From Bacillus sp. V3-13 (lineage in GTDB: Bacteria > Bacillota > Bacilli > Bacillales > Cytobacillaceae): a stretch of 64,000 nt of DNA. Positions 63,144-64,000 of the stretch are shown here, in pieces. Made by a program: the position numbers and the translations under genes. The stretch covers positions 1 through 64,000 of the forward strand of contig NZ_PGUZ01000009.1 in NCBI RefSeq assembly GCF_002860165.1. The letters are read 5' to 3'. The notes beneath the pieces were generated by a model. It saw only the letters and a program-made list of their open reading frames with translations. It was not told the DNA's origin and did not search any database. Within the stretch, counting starts at the first letter, position 1. The number at the start of each line of letters is the position of its first letter.

Positions 63144-63326
63144 ATGCGTTATTTCTGGACCTTCTTCTGGACGTTTCTTCTTATCCAAATGCTGAATTAT
63201 GTAACGGGCTCAATGATGGGTGCCGAATTTGACTTAAAAGCCGGATCGATCCTTGCAGTCATTGTAACAGTATTAATTATTGTTGTATCACAAATTTTGC
63301 CGAATGACCCTGTTGAAAAGCACTAA
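63144..63326 (+). CDS. yjzD: DUF2929 small membrane protein YjzD
   Basis: A 60-residue protein with two membrane helices (about 3-22 and 33-52): MRYFWTFFWTFLLIQMLNYV, then AGSILAVIVTVLIIVVSQIL. This is the DUF2929/YjzD family. GAGGTG lies 8 bases before the ATG. Role unknown. In B. subtilis yjzD also lies next to yjaU. Confidence 0.87.
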   Translation: MRYFWTFFWTFLLIQMLNYVTGSMMGAEFDLKAGSILAVIVTVLIIVVSQILPNDPVEKH

Positions 63327-63368
63327 GCCGTTTAAGAATCAGTTACCCAAAAGAAAATTACAATACAC

Positions 63369-63402
63369 AAAAAAATCATCCTTTTCGAAGGATGATTTTT
63401 TT
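63369..63402. terminator. Bidirectional terminator yjzD / clpB
   Basis: AAAATCATCCTT-ttcg-AAGGATGATTTT with A and T runs on both sides, between convergent genes. Confidence 0.92.
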
Positions 63403-63404
63403 GA

Positions 63405-64000
63405 TTATTTAAGGACCAGCTCGTTTTCTTCGACGTCAATATGGACCCTGTTTTTGCCGGTAATTTCACCGGCGATGATTTGCCGGGCAAGCTTTGTCTC
63501 CACATGGCGCTGAATATACCTCTTTAATGGCCTTGCCCCGTATACAGGGTCAAATCCGTTTGCAGCGATAAACTGTTTTGCTTCGTCTGAAATCGTTAAG
63601 ATGATTTCCTGATCTTCGAGCCTTGTTTGCAGCTCGGCAATAAGCTTGGCGACAATCTCTTCGATCTCGAAAAGGCTTAAAGGCTTAAATAAGATCGTTT
63701 CATCGATGCGATTAAGAAACTCGGGCCGAAAGTGGGCTTTTAGCGCTCCGTTCACTTGTTCCCGGACCGTTTCATCAAGCTCACCTGTATCTGAACGTGA
63801 TTCGAGTAAAAAATGCGAGCCGATATTGGACGTCATAATGATCACAGTATTTTTAAAATCGACTGTCCGGCCCTGGGAATCGGTAATCCGCCCGTCATCA
63901 AGCATTTGCAGCAATATATTAAAGACCTCAGGGTGCGCTTTTTCGATTTCGTCGAGGAGGATGACTGTGTACGGCTTTCTTCTAACCGCTTCAGTCAACT
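63405..64000 (-). CDS. clpB: ATP-dependent chaperone ClpB, C-terminal part (cut by window edge)
   Basis: The C-terminal 198 residues of a ClpB/Hsp104 AAA+ disaggregase; the 5' end lies beyond base 64000. Visible are the D2 Walker [21 protein letters not shown], sensor 1 [12 protein letters not shown], the arginine finger region [15 protein letters not shown] and sensor 2 [18 protein letters not shown], then the short C-terminal domain ending ENELVLK. ClpB reactivates heat-aggregated proteins with DnaK. B. subtilis 168 has no clpB; argF and yjzC lie at this place there. Confidence 0.95.
   Translation of the reverse strand, partial: LTEAVRRKPYTVILLDEIEKAHPEVFNILLQMLDDGRITDSQGRTVDFKNTVIIMTSNIGSHFLLESRSDTGELDETVREQVNGALKAHFRPEFLNRIDETILFKPLSLFEIEEIVAKLIAELQTRLEDQEIILTISDEAKQFIAANGFDPVYGARPLKRYIQRHVETKLARQIIAGEITGKNRVHIDVEENELVLK

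Overview
The window is chromosomal DNA from a spore-forming member of the Bacillaceae (Firmicutes, low to moderate GC). The evidence is the gene content (spoVIF, cotO, YjcZ-type and SpoVA proteins, comZ, med, spx, mecA, yjbH), AGGAGG-type ribosome binding sites, TTG and GTG starts, a T-box leader and U-tailed hairpin terminators. Read from high to low coordinates, the order follows the yja-yjb-yjc region of Bacillus subtilis: yjzD, yjaU, yjaV, med, comZ, yjzB, fabH, fabF, [island], yjaZ, yjbA/trpS, yjbC, spx, mecA, coiA, pepF, [island], yjbH to yjbO, prpE, [mgtE, DUF1657/DUF421 genes], fabI, cotO, yjcA, [spoVA genes], spoVIF, yjcF-G-H. The genus cannot be fixed from this alone.

Layout. 1-1400: the end of a repetitive Gly/Gln/Met-rich protein, then a tandem array of 52-bp palindrome-bearing repeats. 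1434-7008: a histidine-utilisation cluster (hutU-hutI-hutG plus a YjiH-type membrane protein) with a CcpA (cre) site upstream; hutH and hutP are not here. 7036-11714: an orphan AraC-type response regulator with an atypical receiver, an amino-acid permease and a DUF445 membrane protein. 11900-14402: a feoA-feoB iron(II) operon behind a Fur-like box. 14597-15728: a 49-residue small protein, a tRNA-Val(GAC) and a DinB-like protein. 15912-18853: yjcH-yjcG-yjcF, a YetF-like protein and a conserved small protein. 19007-26364: a dense spore block (spoVIF, YjcZ type, YhcN/YlaJ lipoprotein-spoVAC-spoVAD-spoVAEb, yjcA, cotO, two DUF1657 genes and a DUF421-DUF1657 fusion) with fabI inside it. 26448-34573: mgtE, prpE, an RluD-family enzyme, NAD kinase, RelQ, yjbL, CYTH protein, lytic transglycosylase, globin and the Spx adaptor YjbH. 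34674-38251: an accessory stretch with two Fnr/Rex-like palindromes, an unknown surface-type protein, two glycosyltransferases and the remnant of a third. 38394-44307: pepF, coiA, mecA, spx, yjbC. 44475-49537: a small membrane protein, a DUF4015 protein, T-box-trpS, yjbA and yjaZ. 49739-50090: a second 52-bp palindromic array. 50184-56947: a GntR-controlled sugar-type ABC transporter operon with a HAD phosphatase and an unrecognised Cys-motif protein. 57043-64000: fabF, fabH, yjzB, comZ, med, yjaV, yjaU, yjzD and the 3' part of clpB.

How the genes work together. Fatty-acid synthesis (fabI, fabH-fabF) carries FapR-like boxes at both loci. Stress and competence control is grouped: Spx, its ClpXP adaptor YjbH, the ClpC adaptor MecA, CoiA, Med and ComZ. 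The most notable feature is the spore block. It contains the full component list of the mobile spoVA2mob operon linked to high wet-heat resistance of spores (YhcN/YlaJ lipoprotein, SpoVAC, SpoVAD, SpoVAEb, DUF1657, DUF421+DUF1657), but split into two oppositely transcribed blocks around fabI and cotO. Other points worth following are the two unlinked arrays with exactly the same 52-bp period, a solo IS200/IS605-like end hairpin beside fabI, and the deletion-fused glycosyltransferase remnant.
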